A stretch of 64,000 bases of DNA from Sulfurimonas sp. Its GTDB lineage: Bacteria; Campylobacterota; Campylobacteria; Campylobacterales; Sulfurimonadaceae. The notes under the pieces are model-generated. The model worked only from the letters and a program-made list of their open reading frames with translations. It was not told the DNA's origin and made no database searches. The stretch is taken from contig NZ_JALSKT010000045.1 of NCBI RefSeq assembly GCF_026988655.1, positions 1 through 64,000 of the forward strand. The letters are read 5' to 3'. The position numbers and the translations under genes were made by a program. Every line of letters begins with the position of its first letter. The stretch's first letter is position 1. Below are positions 9,529 through 20,627 of this stretch, one piece after another.

Positions 9529-12105
9529 ATGAATAATATTTTTGAGAAATTAACACACAATATGACTGAATCGATTGAGAGTGCGCTATCGTTGGCATTG
9601 CACAACAAAAACCAAGAAGTGGCACCTGTACACTTTTTATGGGCACTTTTAACAAATTCAGATTCTGTACTGAACCAAATGTTCAATAAAATGGGGATAG
9701 ATAAAGTAGCTATGGAGCTTGACATCAAAAGTCTTGCAGAAAAGTTACCAAAATCTTCTAATGTAACAAAAGAGAGTATTAAACTCTCACAAGATTTTAT
9801 AAGAACACTAGAAAATGGTGTTGGGCTTATGACTAAAAATGGGGATTCGTATTTAGCAGTAGACACTTACATCTTGGCTAACTTAAATACTGAACCTTTC
9901 TCTACAATTTTACCAAAATATGTAGATGTTATGGCGCTCACAAAAGAGCTTGAAACTGCGCGTGGAGGTTCAAAGATTGACTCACAAACTGCAGATGAAA
10001 CGCTAGAATCTTTATCTAAATATGGTATAGATTTAACAAAAGAAGCTGTAGAGGGGAAATTGGCTCCGGTAATTGGACGTGATGAAGAGATATCTAGAAC
10101 GATGCAGATTCTTATCCGTAAAACAAAAAACAATCCAATGCTTTTAGGTGAGCCTGGGGTTGGTAAAACGGCATTAGTTGAAGGTCTTGCACAAAGAATT
10201 CAAAGTGGAAATGTACCAACTTCACTACAAAACAAACGTGTTATAGCGCTTGATATGTCTGCATTGATTGCCGGTGCAAAATATCGTGGTGAGTTTGAGG
10301 ATAGACTTAAAGCTGTTATTGATGAAGTAAAAGAGAGTGGAAATATCATTCTTTTTATTGATGAAATTCACACTATTGTTGGAGCTGGTGCATCTGAGGG
10401 TTCTATGGATGCTGCAAATATTTTAAAACCTGCGCTTGCACGTGGTGAGTTGCATACTATTGGTGCAACAACACTGAAAGAGTACAGAAAGTACTTTGAA
10501 AAAGATGCTGCGCTGCAACGTCGTTTCTTACCTATTAGTGTTGATGAGCCAACAGTAAATCAATCACTGCAAATATTGCGTGGAATAAAAGAGCGTCTTG
10601 AGGCACACCATAATGTAAGTATTGTAGATAGTGCTTTGGTTGCTGCTGCAAAACTCTCTGATAGATATATTGCAGATAGATTCTTACCAGATAAAGCGAT
10701 TGACCTTATTGATGAGGCGGCGGCTGAACTGAAAATGCAAATTGAGTCTGAGCCAAATGAACTGAGTGCTGCAAAACGTAAACTCTCAGAGTTAATGGTA
10801 GAAAAAGAAGCACTCAAAATGGAGAAAACTCCATCAAATGAGAAACGTCTTGAGGAGATAGAAAAAGAACTTGCTGATGTAGAAGAGAAAGTAAGAAAAT
10901 TAGAGTCGCAATTTCAAACTGAAAAAGAAGTATTTGAGAAAATTTCTTCAATTAAGGGCGAGATTGAACAAAAACGTCGTGAAGCAGAGATGGCAAAATC
11001 GCGTTCAGAATTTAACCGTGCTGCTGAGATAGAATATGGTGAAATTCCAAAACTTATTGAACAAGAAAAAGAGCTTAACGAACAATGGGACAGAATGCAA
11101 GAAGCTGGAACACTCCTTAAAAATAGTGTTGATGAAGATTCTATCGCTTCTATTGTTAGTAGATGGACAGGAATTCCAGTCAATAAAATGCTTCAAAGCG
11201 ACAAAGATAAAATTTTAAATGTTGAGGATGAACTGAACAAAACCGTTGTTGGACAAGGACAAGCTACACATGCTGTTGCTCGTGCAATTAAGCGTAATAA
11301 AGCGGGTCTGAGTGATAAAAATAGACCGATAGGTAGTTTCTTATTTTTAGGACCAACTGGTGTTGGTAAAACACAAACGGCTAAAACTTTGGCAAAGTTC
11401 TTGTTTGACTCTGAAGAAGCTCTAATACGAATTGATATGAGTGAGTATATGGAGAAACATGCTGTGTCTCGTTTAGTTGGTGCAGCACCTGGATATGTAG
11501 GGTATGAAGAGGGCGGACAACTTACAGAAGCTGTAAGAAGAAAACCATACTCAGTTGTACTTTTTGATGAGGTAGAAAAAGCGCATCCAGATGTTTTCAA
11601 TATGCTCCTTCAAGTCCTAGATGATGGACGTTTGACAGACAACAAAGGTGTAACGGTTGATTTTAGCAATACTATCATTATCCTTACATCAAATATTGCA
11701 AGTGATAAGATTATTACTCATGCTGGAAGTCCTGAACTTGAAAGTATGGTTATGGGTGAGCTAAAACAAGCGTTTAAACCTGAGTTCTTGAACAGACTTG
11801 ACGATGTTGTTATCTTTAATGCACTTGGACAAGAGCAAATTAAAGGAATTGTTGACATCTTCTTTAGTGAAATTTCTAATAAAGTTAAAGAAAGAGATAT
11901 AGAACTTAGCTTGAGCGAAGAAGCTAAAACATATATTGCAGAGGCTGGATTTGACCCTGTTTATGGAGCTCGTCCACTCAAACGTGCTTTGTATGAAATC
12001 GTTGAAGATCGCTTAGCTGACCTTATCTTAGAAGGTGTAGTTAAAGAAGGTTCTCGTGTTGAGTTTACTATAGTAAATGGTGAAGTGGAAGTAAATGTTT
12101 CTTAA
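9529..12105 (+). CDS. clpB: ATP-dependent chaperone ClpB
   Basis: Two AAA+ modules ([30 protein letters not shown]), middle coiled-coil domain. Confidence 0.98.
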   Translation: MNNIFEKLTHNMTESIESALSLALHNKNQEVAPVHFLWALLTNSDSVLNQMFNKMGIDKVAMELDIKSLAEKLPKSSNVTKESIKLSQDFIRTLENGVGLMTKNGDSYLAVDTYILANLNTEPFSTILPKYVDVMALTKELETARGGSKIDSQTADETLESLSKYGIDLTKEAVEGKLAPVIGRDEEISRTMQILIRKTKNNPMLLGEPGVGKTALVEGLAQRIQSGNVPTSLQNKRVIALDMSALIAGAKYRGEFEDRLKAVIDEVKESGNIILFIDEIHTIVGAGASEGSMDAANILKPALARGELHTIGATTLKEYRKYFEKDAALQRRFLPISVDEPTVNQSLQILRGIKERLEAHHNVSIVDSALVAAAKLSDRYIADRFLPDKAIDLIDEAAAELKMQIESEPNELSAAKRKLSELMVEKEALKMEKTPSNEKRLEEIEKELADVEEKVRKLESQFQTEKEVFEKISSIKGEIEQKRREAEMAKSRSEFNRAAEIEYGEIPKLIEQEKELNEQWDRMQEAGTLLKNSVDEDSIASIVSRWTGIPVNKMLQSDKDKILNVEDELNKTVVGQGQATHAVARAIKRNKAGLSDKNRPIGSFLFLGPTGVGKTQTAKTLAKFLFDSEEALIRIDMSEYMEKHAVSRLVGAAPGYVGYEEGGQLTEAVRRKPYSVVLFDEVEKAHPDVFNMLLQVLDDGRLTDNKGVTVDFSNTIIILTSNIASDKIITHAGSPELESMVMGELKQAFKPEFLNRLDDVVIFNALGQEQIKGIVDIFFSEISNKVKERDIELSLSEEAKTYIAEAGFDPVYGARPLKRALYEIVEDRLADLILEGVVKEGSRVEFTIVNGEVEVNVS

Positions 12106-12111
12106 GAACTT

Positions 12112-14130
12112 TTAACTTCCTAACTGCTCCTCAATGCTTAAAGGTTTACCAAGATGGTAACCTTGAGCATAATCTACTCCTAACTCTCTTACCGTATCTA
12201 AAATCTCTTGTGAAGCAACAAACTCAGCAATCGTTTTAACATGAAGTCTTTTTGCTAAATCCACAATAGTTTTGACCATGATTTTTGAGTATTCATCTTT
12301 GTCAACTTTTGAAATAAGCGTCGCATCTATCTTGATATAATCAATAGGTAAACGCAGTGCATGTGAAAAATTAGAGTAACCACTCCCAAAATCATCAAGT
12401 GCTATTTTTATATTATAAGATTTAACTTTTTTACAAAACGCTTCAACATCATTATAGTTTTGAAAATCTTCTGTCTCGAGTAGTTCTATGGTGAGTAGAT
12501 GATTGTACTCAAAACTATCGAGTGTTGTGAAGAGATATTCCATTGTTTTGACATTGAGCATATCAGCGAGAGACATATTTAAAGAGATAGGTATTTGATG
12601 TTTTTGGATTACTGAGAGTGTATTTTTGATAACTTGATGTGATATATCACTATAGAGTCTATGTGCTTTGGCTACATTTAAAAACTTGAAAGGAGAAATA
12701 ATTTTTCCGGCTTGGTCTTTTAATCTCACGAGTGATTCATACTTTGTGGGTTTTGATTCATCTTGTATAGGAATAATTGGCTGAAAATAAGAGAGAATTC
12801 CATTGTATTTGAGAGCAAATTCTATTTTTTTACGACATTTAATGTCTTCTTTATGTTGTTGTTCAAGGTTTTTGTCTTCATCAAAAAAAGCTAGCTGTAT
12901 ATTTCTCTTTTTGGCATCTCTTAATGCCATATCAGCGTAAGCAAGCATCTTATCTTCATTCGCAGTTGCAATTCCTGCGCTCATGGAAAATTTAAATGTT
13001 TTGTCATCATAAGAAAAGATATAATTTTTGTACTTTTCTATAATGTTTTCAATGATTTGAGTAAATACCTTCTTGTCTGTATTGATATTTTGGATGCAAA
13101 CTATAGCAAATTCATCTCCACCTATGTGGTAGATGAGTAAAGGAAGATCCTTTATCATATTTTCTAAAAACTCTCCTGTTAATCGAAGTGCAACATTTCC
13201 GGTATCTTCACCATATATATCATTAAAAGATTGAAACTTATCAATGTTTAAAAGTGCCATATACATAAAATTGTAGGATTTGATGTCTTCGAGTAGCTTG
13301 TTACGATTGTGTAGCCCACTGATAGGATTTGTGTAGATTTTTTTATGAAGTTCTGATGAGACTTTGTTTACTTCTTCTTCAAGGTTTTGATTATAAGAGA
13401 GAAGTTTTTTTTGTGCATTTTTAAGCTCAGTCTCTGCAACTAAAGCACGTTGTAGCTGCGTTTGAAGATTAGTTTGAAGTGAATGAAGCTTAAATATTGC
13501 TAATAAAATCATAATACTTGAGAGAATAAATGAAAAGATGAGTATATAAGAGCTTTCTTGGTTTATTTTTTTAAGATTATATATTTTTTGATATATATCT
13601 GCATTTGCTAGTTCCATAAGTGTAAGCGTTTCTTGTGCAAACTTATTTGTCATGTTGTTAAAGCCATAGAGAGCATCTTGTATATCTATAGTATCGTTTG
13701 CTCTAATAGCGTCAATCAAAGAATCTCTGACAAGCTTGTAAGCTTTTAACCTGTTCTTTATAGTATGGAGTGTTTTTACAAAGCGCATTGAAAGATGACT
13801 ATTAAGCTGTGCATATTGACTTAGTTTTTTAACACTGTTGGATATCTCGCGATTAATATTTTTATTTATAAGTATAGGTTTGGCTATTGTTTCTGATATA
13901 TCGCTAAAAACAATATGCTTGAGTAAAATAGTTTGAAGTATTTGTGCCTGATCATTTTTGATGGCATAATTGAGCTTATTTGCATAAAAGTTTATTTTGA
14001 TTTGATTTCTATCGAGTACTTTGAGCACTTTTGAATTATTATTTATATTATTGTAACTTATAAAGAGGGCTGATATAAGGAGTATAAGCCCCATAATAAG
14101 TGAGATATATATTTTGTACTGAATCTTCAT
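12112..14130 (-). CDS. membrane GGDEF-EAL domain protein
   Basis: Two TM segments; degenerate GGDEF (IGGDEFAIV) and EAL-type (YESLVRLKD, ALDDFGSGYSNF) motifs. Confidence 0.88.
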   Translation of the reverse strand: MKIQYKIYISLIMGLILLISALFISYNNINNNSKVLKVLDRNQIKINFYANKLNYAIKNDQAQILQTILLKHIVFSDISETIAKPILINKNINREISNSVKKLSQYAQLNSHLSMRFVKTLHTIKNRLKAYKLVRDSLIDAIRANDTIDIQDALYGFNNMTNKFAQETLTLMELANADIYQKIYNLKKINQESSYILIFSFILSSIMILLAIFKLHSLQTNLQTQLQRALVAETELKNAQKKLLSYNQNLEEEVNKVSSELHKKIYTNPISGLHNRNKLLEDIKSYNFMYMALLNIDKFQSFNDIYGEDTGNVALRLTGEFLENMIKDLPLLIYHIGGDEFAIVCIQNINTDKKVFTQIIENIIEKYKNYIFSYDDKTFKFSMSAGIATANEDKMLAYADMALRDAKKRNIQLAFFDEDKNLEQQHKEDIKCRKKIEFALKYNGILSYFQPIIPIQDESKPTKYESLVRLKDQAGKIISPFKFLNVAKAHRLYSDISHQVIKNTLSVIQKHQIPISLNMSLADMLNVKTMEYLFTTLDSFEYNHLLTIELLETEDFQNYNDVEAFCKKVKSYNIKIALDDFGSGYSNFSHALRLPIDYIKIDATLISKVDKDEYSKIMVKTIVDLAKRLHVKTIAEFVASQEILDTVRELGVDYAQGYHLGKPLSIEEQLGS

Positions 14131-14138
14131 TAATGAAC

Positions 14139-15584
14139 CTAAAACCTTGCTTCAATGCTTAAACTTAGGATGTTTTGCGTTGCATCCTTTTTAGCAGGTT
14201 CACCAAAGTGCCAACCGCTACCAGTGTAGTTTTCATCTATACGCATATATCCGAGTTTTGTGTTTAAATATTTATGGAACTTCCACGTCCCATACACTTC
14301 AAACGCAGTTCCTCTAATAGCTAACTTGTTAAAGGTGTCTTCTGCTCCTTGTGTTGCACTAAACCAGTATTTACTTCCATAATTAAATTCTAAACCGAGA
14401 TTAAACGCAGTGTTTATATCATATTTTGTGCCTAAAAACACAGAGTAGCCATTTTGAGAGAGGAGTGTTCCACTTGCATAATCAGCTTCTGTAAAACCTG
14501 CATTCTCATCTGCAGTTAAGCCTTCTCCATCGACATATTGTGTAATTTTATAGTCATCTGTATTGCCATTTGCATGTGGGTTGGAAAGAGCTGTGTGGAT
14601 AAAAAATGTTGTATCAGAATTCGCAAACTTTTCTATGTCAATACCAAGACCAAATGTTGCTATCGTTCCTAAGTTGTGTGAATTGTCAGCTGAGACATCA
14701 GGTCCAAGATAAGGATGTGCTCTAAAGTCATTGAGTATATTGACACCAAATGACGCCAGCGCTTTGCCGTAAAAGTTAAATTTTGTATCTGCATACAAAC
14801 CTATAATATTGGCATTGTCAATATTTTCTCTATTACACTGATAAGGGTAAAAATTTGCTCGAAGTGTATACGCTTTTGCTAAAACTACTCTTGCATAAGT
14901 ATTTTGAGAAAATTTTTGTGTTGCTAACATTCCATAGGTATTCATATTAAAAACTAAGGCAGGAAAGAGTGCATTACGCTTTTTATTTTGTGCATACTGC
15001 ATTGGAGTTCCAGCTGTCGTTGGTAAAAGACCAAAAGAAAATGTCAGAGGCGTGCTGGATTTACTATTGAGAGTATAGTCAACATAAGCTCTGTCAACAT
15101 CAAAAGCACTACTTGCAGTTCCATTTTTGATATCTCTTGAGAGAATACAAAGGCGTTCATTTGATTGTGATGAAGTCATATAAAGCATGCGACCATAAAA
15201 TTTGATATCTTTAAACTTTGCATTCATATTGAGTCGAAAACGAATAGAACTTGCGACCTGAAAGCGTTTATGAAACTCATCACGTCTTTGTTCAGATGCA
15301 GGATTGCCATCAACCGTTGTATTTTCTCCCTCTATAGATCTGTTTTTGTAGCCAAGTTTATCAAAGCGTAACAAGAACTCAGGAGAAAAGTTTACTTTGT
15401 CTAGGATAGATTTTCTTTCAACTCTTTCAAGAATATCTATATTTTCATCTATACTTTCTTGATGTACTTTGGATAATTGTAATAAATAATTGACTTTCTC
15501 TTGAAGTTCTATAATCTTGAGATCATTGTTATCAGTTGCGAAGAGTAATAAAGGAAATGCTGCTAACAAAAAAGTTTTTTTCAT
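14139..15584 (-). CDS. DUF3373-type outer-membrane beta-barrel/porin-like protein
   Basis: Signal peptide, N-terminal coiled coil, repeated amphipathic beta strands, C-terminal aromatic residue (EARF). Confidence 0.7.
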   Translation of the reverse strand: MKKTFLLAAFPLLLFATDNNDLKIIELQEKVNYLLQLSKVHQESIDENIDILERVERKSILDKVNFSPEFLLRFDKLGYKNRSIEGENTTVDGNPASEQRRDEFHKRFQVASSIRFRLNMNAKFKDIKFYGRMLYMTSSQSNERLCILSRDIKNGTASSAFDVDRAYVDYTLNSKSSTPLTFSFGLLPTTAGTPMQYAQNKKRNALFPALVFNMNTYGMLATQKFSQNTYARVVLAKAYTLRANFYPYQCNRENIDNANIIGLYADTKFNFYGKALASFGVNILNDFRAHPYLGPDVSADNSHNLGTIATFGLGIDIEKFANSDTTFFIHTALSNPHANGNTDDYKITQYVDGEGLTADENAGFTEADYASGTLLSQNGYSVFLGTKYDINTAFNLGLEFNYGSKYWFSATQGAEDTFNKLAIRGTAFEVYGTWKFHKYLNTKLGYMRIDENYTGSGWHFGEPAKKDATQNILSLSIEARF

Positions 15585-15586
15585 TA

Positions 15587-15859
15587 TTATAATCCTGGGA
15601 CAATGGGCTGATCAGAATCAGCTGCATGTTTAATAAGATACTCTTTGAGTTTGTTTCTCGTTTGAAGGGGAAGTTCGTTGAGTTTGTATCGTCTTAAGTG
15701 TCTTTGTGAGGAGAATACTCTTTCCCATTGTACTGTTGCTTTTTGACCGCCAAAAAGATGTAATCTTTTTGCGACTTCAGCAATATCTTCAGCAAAAAGG
15801 TTTTGAGATAACAATGAAATGAGCATAATTTTTGTGATATATTTCAGAGTTGTCTCCAT
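15587..15859 (-). CDS. hypothetical secreted protein
   Basis: 90 aa with signal peptide; 2 nt upstream of the porin-like ORF on the same strand. Confidence 0.6.
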   Translation of the reverse strand: METTLKYITKIMLISLLSQNLFAEDIAEVAKRLHLFGGQKATVQWERVFSSQRHLRRYKLNELPLQTRNKLKEYLIKHAADSDQPIVPGL

Positions 15860-15969
15860 ATTTCTTTTTAGTAGTAAAATTATAACATATTTTATTTTAC
15901 AACCTTAACCAAACTTTAAGTAAAACTTTTGTATAATTGCGCTCTTAAATTACATAAGGATATGTCAAT

Positions 15970-16104
15970 ATGAAAAGAACATACCAACCACATAATACGC
16001 CGAGAAAAAGAACACATGGTTTTAGAGCTAGAATGGCTACTAAAAATGGTCGCAACATAATTAATCGTCGTCGTGCTAAAGGTCGTAAAAAATTGTCAGT
16101 ATAG
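15970..16104 (+). CDS. rpmH: 50S ribosomal protein L34
   Basis: Hand translation [44 protein letters not shown]; below the ORF-track length cutoff. Confidence 0.98.
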   Translation: MKRTYQPHNTPRKRTHGFRARMATKNGRNIINRRRAKGRKKLSV

Positions 16105-16430
16105 GCGGATTTGACATAGTTAAAACTCATAAAGAGTTTAGTTATGTCTACAACAAAGGAAAAAACCAACACTCTAGTAGTGTTGTACTTTTTTTTCTTC
16201 CTCAATCTGGAGTTCACAAAGTAGGTTTTACTGCCACCAAAAAACTTGGAAATGCAGTGAGACGAAATCGTGCGAAGCGTCGCCTTCGTGCAGTTTTTTG
16301 TGAGTATTCTCCCTCTCTTAAAAATGGTATCTACATATTTGTAGCAAAAGTAGGATTATTCGATGCTTCTTCTGAAAAACTACACAATGATTTTAAAAAG
16401 GTTCTCTCACGTGCGAAAACTTTTGCTTAA
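16092..16430 (+). CDS. rnpA: ribonuclease P protein component, apparent non-canonical start
   Basis: Open frame ...[89 protein letters not shown]...; RNR motif; sits between rpmH and yidD. No ATG/GTG/TTG in frame upstream of the conserved core; the ATT at 16092 is one candidate start. Confidence 0.9.
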   Translation: MVSIGGFDIVKTHKEFSYVYNKGKNQHSSSVVLFFLPQSGVHKVGFTATKKLGNAVRRNRAKRRLRAVFCEYSPSLKNGIYIFVAKVGLFDASSEKLHNDFKKVLSRAKTFA

Positions 16431-16734
16431 ACTTTTGTGGCTTTATCAGAAATTTTTTACACTTATTGGGTATGGGTCGTGTCGTTATTACCCAACTTGT
16501 AGTGAATTTGCGCGGATTAATTTTGAAAACAATTCACTTTCAAGTGCTTTTTACCACTCTTTGACTAGAATACTACGATGTAATCAACTTTTTGATGGCG
16601 GCATAGAATATCCACTCCTTGATAAACTCTGTGTAAAACCCGCAAAATTAGACGTTGATTCTATTAAATATTGGTTGGTTCCAAATAAAAAAAACCGTTA
16701 TCACATTATAAAAAATTTTTCATATAAAGGGTAG
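16411..16734 (+). CDS. yidD: membrane protein insertion efficiency factor YidD
   Basis: LYQKFFTLIGYGSCRYYPTCSEFARINF; start placed at GTG 16411, shorter than the track ORF. Confidence 0.92.
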   Translation: MRKLLLKLLWLYQKFFTLIGYGSCRYYPTCSEFARINFENNSLSSAFYHSLTRILRCNQLFDGGIEYPLLDKLCVKPAKLDVDSIKYWLVPNKKNRYHIIKNFSYKG

Positions 16735-16737
16735 TTT

Positions 16738-18339
16738 GTGTTAGACAAAATGTCACCAAATCAAAGATTAATGGTAGCAGTACTGTTATCTGTAATATTT
16801 TTCGTAGCTTATACAGCGATATTTCCACCGGTAGAACAAGAGGTAGCAGATAATGCTAAAGTAAACAATGTAACAACTCAGGCTGATACAAAAACAGTTT
16901 CTCAAAAAGTCGAAGAAGCATCAGGTCATGCAGTTTCCCAACAAGAAAAACTTGCAACAACCGCATCAAGTGAAATTGTTACAGTTAAAAATAAAAACTT
17001 TATTTTAAAGATAGATACACTGGGTAGAATCTCTTCAAAAGAACTTTTAGAAGAGAAGTTTAGAAATGATGAAAACCTTCATGCTCAGGTTATTCCTGCA
17101 TTTGGAACAAAGCCACTTTATATTAGATTTGCTGATGATGCAATTAACGATGAAGCGATAAAAGTTCCATATACTGCAAGTGTTCGTGAGGTGACTTTGG
17201 GTGATTCTCCTATTACAGTCACTTTAACACAAAAACTTTCAAAACTCACAGTAGTAAAAACATTAACTTTTTATGCAGATGGGCATTATGATGCAGTTAT
17301 TACAACAAGTAGTGATGCAAGATATTATGTTTATGTAGGTGACAGACCACAGGTTTCAAAAAAACTGATGGCAGTTGCCGGAGCGATGGTCTATACTGGA
17401 GATGATGTTGCACATATTATTGAAGATGGTGATGCCGAGGGTAGACAAGTATTTCAAGATGTGAAGTTAGCATCTTCATTTGATCAGTACACAGCAATTA
17501 TGCTTTATGGATTTAAACCAGACACAAATGTCATCGTAGAACGTGGAAAAGATGATAATCCAGTGGTTTATTTTGAAGCAAATAAAGAAGAGTCAATTCA
17601 TGGATATATTGGTCCCAAAGAGCATAAAGTTCTAAAGGCTATTGATCCTATATTGACAAATGCCATAGAGTATGGATGGTTTACATTTGCTGCAAAACCT
17701 CTTTTTGCTCTTCTTTCATGGTTGCATAGCATCTTTGGAAACTGGGGTTGGGCAATCATTGCACTTACTGCTATTATACGACTTGTATTATATCCTTTGA
17801 CATACAAAGGTATGGTTTCTATGCAAAAAATGAAAGAGCTTGCGCCTAAGCTCAAAGAACTAAAAGAGAAATATAAAAAAGATCCGCAACGTATGAATGC
17901 GGCAACAATGGAAATGTATAAAAAACACGGAGCAAATCCACTCGGTGGATGTCTTCCAATGCTTTTACAAATTCCAGTCTTTTTTGCGCTCTATCGTACA
18001 CTGCTAAACGCAGTAGAGCTTCAAGGTGCTCCATGGATTCTTTGGATAGATGACCTCTCTCGTATGGACCCGTATTATGTATTGCCAATTTTAATGGGTG
18101 CTTCAATGTTCTTACAACAACGTATGACACCTAATAATTTTACAGATCCAATGCAAGAAAAAGTATTTAAGTATCTTCCTGTGATATTTACATTTTTCTT
18201 TGTAACTTTTCCATCTGGACTTGTTCTTTATTGGTTTGTAAACAACCTTTTCTCAATCGCACAACAATACATAGTAAATCAGCAATTTAAAAATGCTAAA
18301 GATTTACAAGCTGTTGTAGAAAAAAAGAGTGAGAAATAA
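16738..18339 (+). CDS. yidC: membrane protein insertase YidC
   Basis: MLDKMSPNQRLMVAVLLS..., GWAIIALTAIIRLVLYPL, MEMYKKHGANPLGGCLPMLLQIPVF. Confidence 0.97.
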   Translation: MLDKMSPNQRLMVAVLLSVIFFVAYTAIFPPVEQEVADNAKVNNVTTQADTKTVSQKVEEASGHAVSQQEKLATTASSEIVTVKNKNFILKIDTLGRISSKELLEEKFRNDENLHAQVIPAFGTKPLYIRFADDAINDEAIKVPYTASVREVTLGDSPITVTLTQKLSKLTVVKTLTFYADGHYDAVITTSSDARYYVYVGDRPQVSKKLMAVAGAMVYTGDDVAHIIEDGDAEGRQVFQDVKLASSFDQYTAIMLYGFKPDTNVIVERGKDDNPVVYFEANKEESIHGYIGPKEHKVLKAIDPILTNAIEYGWFTFAAKPLFALLSWLHSIFGNWGWAIIALTAIIRLVLYPLTYKGMVSMQKMKELAPKLKELKEKYKKDPQRMNAATMEMYKKHGANPLGGCLPMLLQIPVFFALYRTLLNAVELQGAPWILWIDDLSRMDPYYVLPILMGASMFLQQRMTPNNFTDPMQEKVFKYLPVIFTFFFVTFPSGLVLYWFVNNLFSIAQQYIVNQQFKNAKDLQAVVEKKSEK

Positions 18340-18342
18340 AAA

Positions 18343-19278
18343 ATGGTAAAAATAGAAGCAATAACTTTAGAAGAGGCATTTAATGATGCAGCAAGTTCTT
18401 TAGAATGCTCTGTTACAGAGCTTGCTATCGAAATTGTTCAAGTTCCAAGCAGTGGTTTTTTAGGCTTTTTTAAAAAAAATGCCATTATTGTTGCTACTGT
18501 GAAAAAAGATATTTCACCAATTGAAAAGCCAAAAGAAGATGAAGCTTTTAAAGACGAAAGTTTTACAAAAGAGCCTATAAAAGAAGTAAAAGAAGAATCT
18601 AAAGAAGTCAAAGAAGAGCCTAAAGAACTTCAAGAAGAGGTTCCATCAAAACCCTCTCAGCAAGTTTTCAATGATACAATCATGCCTGCATCTTTTGTGA
18701 GTGATCAAGATGAAGATGAACTAGAAGAGGACTTGGCAAGTGGACTTGCTTATACTGCTGATTATGATGATGCCTATGATGATGTTGAGGAAGAGGTACT
18801 TGCTCCTAGTTTAGATATGGATGCAATTGTTAAAGAAGTTGATGAAGAAATAAACAAACTTTTTAAACTTATCTGTTTTAAAATTGATAAAATAGATGTT
18901 AAAGTATATGATAGTGAAACACTTCTAATAGAGTTTAAAGGTGAAGATGCTGCTCTACTTATAGGTAAAGAAGGGTATCGTTATAAAGCACTCTCATATA
19001 TGATTTTTAATTGGATTAACACAAAATATAATCTGCAACTGCGTTTAGAAATAGCAGAATTTTTGAAAAATCAAGAAGAGTCAATTTCTCGCTATCTAAC
19101 AACAGTATATGAAAATATAGAAAAAGATGGAAGAGCACAAACTAAAATTCTTGATGGTGTTTTAGTCCAAATTGCACTCAAAGAACTACGTAATAAATAT
19201 TCTGATAAATATGTTGTTATCCGCTCTACGAAAGATGGACTGAAATATATCATTGTTAATGATTACCACAACCATTAG
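18343..19278 (+). CDS. jag: Jag/KhpB-like RNA-binding protein (Jag-N, acidic linker, KH)
   Basis: Jag-N like N-terminus (EAFNDAASSLECSVTELAIEIVQVPSSGFLGFFKKNA), KH LLIGKEGYRYKALSYMI; downstream of yidC. Confidence 0.85.
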   Translation: MVKIEAITLEEAFNDAASSLECSVTELAIEIVQVPSSGFLGFFKKNAIIVATVKKDISPIEKPKEDEAFKDESFTKEPIKEVKEESKEVKEEPKELQEEVPSKPSQQVFNDTIMPASFVSDQDEDELEEDLASGLAYTADYDDAYDDVEEEVLAPSLDMDAIVKEVDEEINKLFKLICFKIDKIDVKVYDSETLLIEFKGEDAALLIGKEGYRYKALSYMIFNWINTKYNLQLRLEIAEFLKNQEESISRYLTTVYENIEKDGRAQTKILDGVLVQIALKELRNKYSDKYVVIRSTKDGLKYIIVNDYHNH

Positions 19279-19289
19279 GTCTTAGTGTT

Positions 19290-20627
19290 ATGACTGATAC
19301 TATTACCGCTGTCTCAACGGCCAATGGCGTTGGCTCAATCGCCATTGTGAGACTCAGTGGTAGCAAAGCACTCCATATTGCTACACAAATCACGAAAAAA
19401 GAAAACTTCAAACCACGCTACGCAACTTTATCAGATATATATAATGCAGAAGATGAATTGATAGATGAGTCAATTGTTATTTATTTTAAGGGGCCACACT
19501 CTTTTACTGCAGAAGATGTTGTCGAGATTCAATGTCATGGCGGTTACATAGTTGCACAGAGTATACTTAAAGCTACAGTGGATGCAGGTGCAAGATTAGC
19601 GAATGCTGGGGAGTTCTCTAAAAGAGCTTTTTTTAATGGAAGAATAGATCTCAGTGAAGCAGAAGCTATTTCACAGCTTATTGAAGCAAGAAGTGAAGAT
19701 GCAGCGAAAATACTTGCAGCGCAGATGAAAGGTTCTTTAAAAGAATTTATCGAAGAAGTTCGGGATGAAATGATACATATTTTGGCATATAGTGAAGTGA
19801 CTATTGATTATGCTGAAGAAGATTTACCTGAAGATATTGTCTTGCAAATGAAAGAAAAACTTGAAAAATTACATAAGCTTTTAACTAAAACACTTGTAGC
19901 TTCAGAGTCAAGACAAGGACTTATGCAAGGTTTTCGTGTGGCGATCATTGGAAAACCTAATGTTGGAAAAAGTTCCCTTCTAAATGCTCTACTCAATTAT
20001 AACCGTGCTATTGTGAGTGCTATAGCAGGAACAACTCGTGACACTATTGAAGAACAGATAAAAATAGGTACGCATTTGATTCGCATAGTAGATACAGCGG
20101 GAATTAGAGAAGCTGATGATGAGATAGAACGTATAGGAATTAAACGCAGTATAGAAGCTGTAAATGAAAGTGATATTGTTGTTGCTTTATTTGATGCTTC
20201 ACGTCCTTTTGATGATGAGGACAGACAAATACTTGAACTTTTAGAAGTAAATGCAAAAAATAAAGAGAAAATTCTTATTAAAAATAAAATAGATTTAGAT
20301 CTGAAATTTAAAGAGCCATCCATTACCTTTGATTTAGAGCTTGATACAAAAGATGATGTTTCAGCATTAATTCAAAAGCTTGAAAATATTATGAACAAAA
20401 GTAACGCAAGTGCAGAAGTGATGCTCATCTCACAAAGGCAAATTTCTGCTGTAGTCTCTGCTATAAAAAATATAGAAGAAGCGTATGAGCCATTGGATGA
20501 TCAAGAACTTGAAATATTCTCTTTTCATTTAGGTGAGGCCATTAAAGCAATGGCTAGCATTACAAGACCTTTTGAAAATGATGAAATGTTGGATAAAATG
20601 TTTGGTTCATTTTGTCTGGGAAAATAA
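19290..20627 (+). CDS. mnmE: tRNA modification GTPase MnmE
   Basis: DTITAVSTANGVGSIAIVRLSG, GKPNVGKSSLLNALL, terminal FCLGK. Confidence 0.97.
   Translation: MTDTITAVSTANGVGSIAIVRLSGSKALHIATQITKKENFKPRYATLSDIYNAEDELIDESIVIYFKGPHSFTAEDVVEIQCHGGYIVAQSILKATVDAGARLANAGEFSKRAFFNGRIDLSEAEAISQLIEARSEDAAKILAAQMKGSLKEFIEEVRDEMIHILAYSEVTIDYAEEDLPEDIVLQMKEKLEKLHKLLTKTLVASESRQGLMQGFRVAIIGKPNVGKSSLLNALLNYNRAIVSAIAGTTRDTIEEQIKIGTHLIRIVDTAGIREADDEIERIGIKRSIEAVNESDIVVALFDASRPFDDEDRQILELLEVNAKNKEKILIKNKIDLDLKFKEPSITFDLELDTKDDVSALIQKLENIMNKSNASAEVMLISQRQISAVVSAIKNIEEAYEPLDDQELEIFSFHLGEAIKAMASITRPFENDEMLDKMFGSFCLGK

Noticed and set aside
9453-11600. Antisense ORFs inside clpB (9453-9866, 9867-10133, 10560-10817, 10914-11183, 11193-11600)
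   Set aside because: Serine/low-complexity translations on the opposite strand of a strongly conserved gene; typical shadow ORFs.
15945-16217. 90-aa - strand ORF over rpmH/rnpA
   Set aside because: It is antisense to rpmH and rnpA, whose + strand translations are unmistakable.
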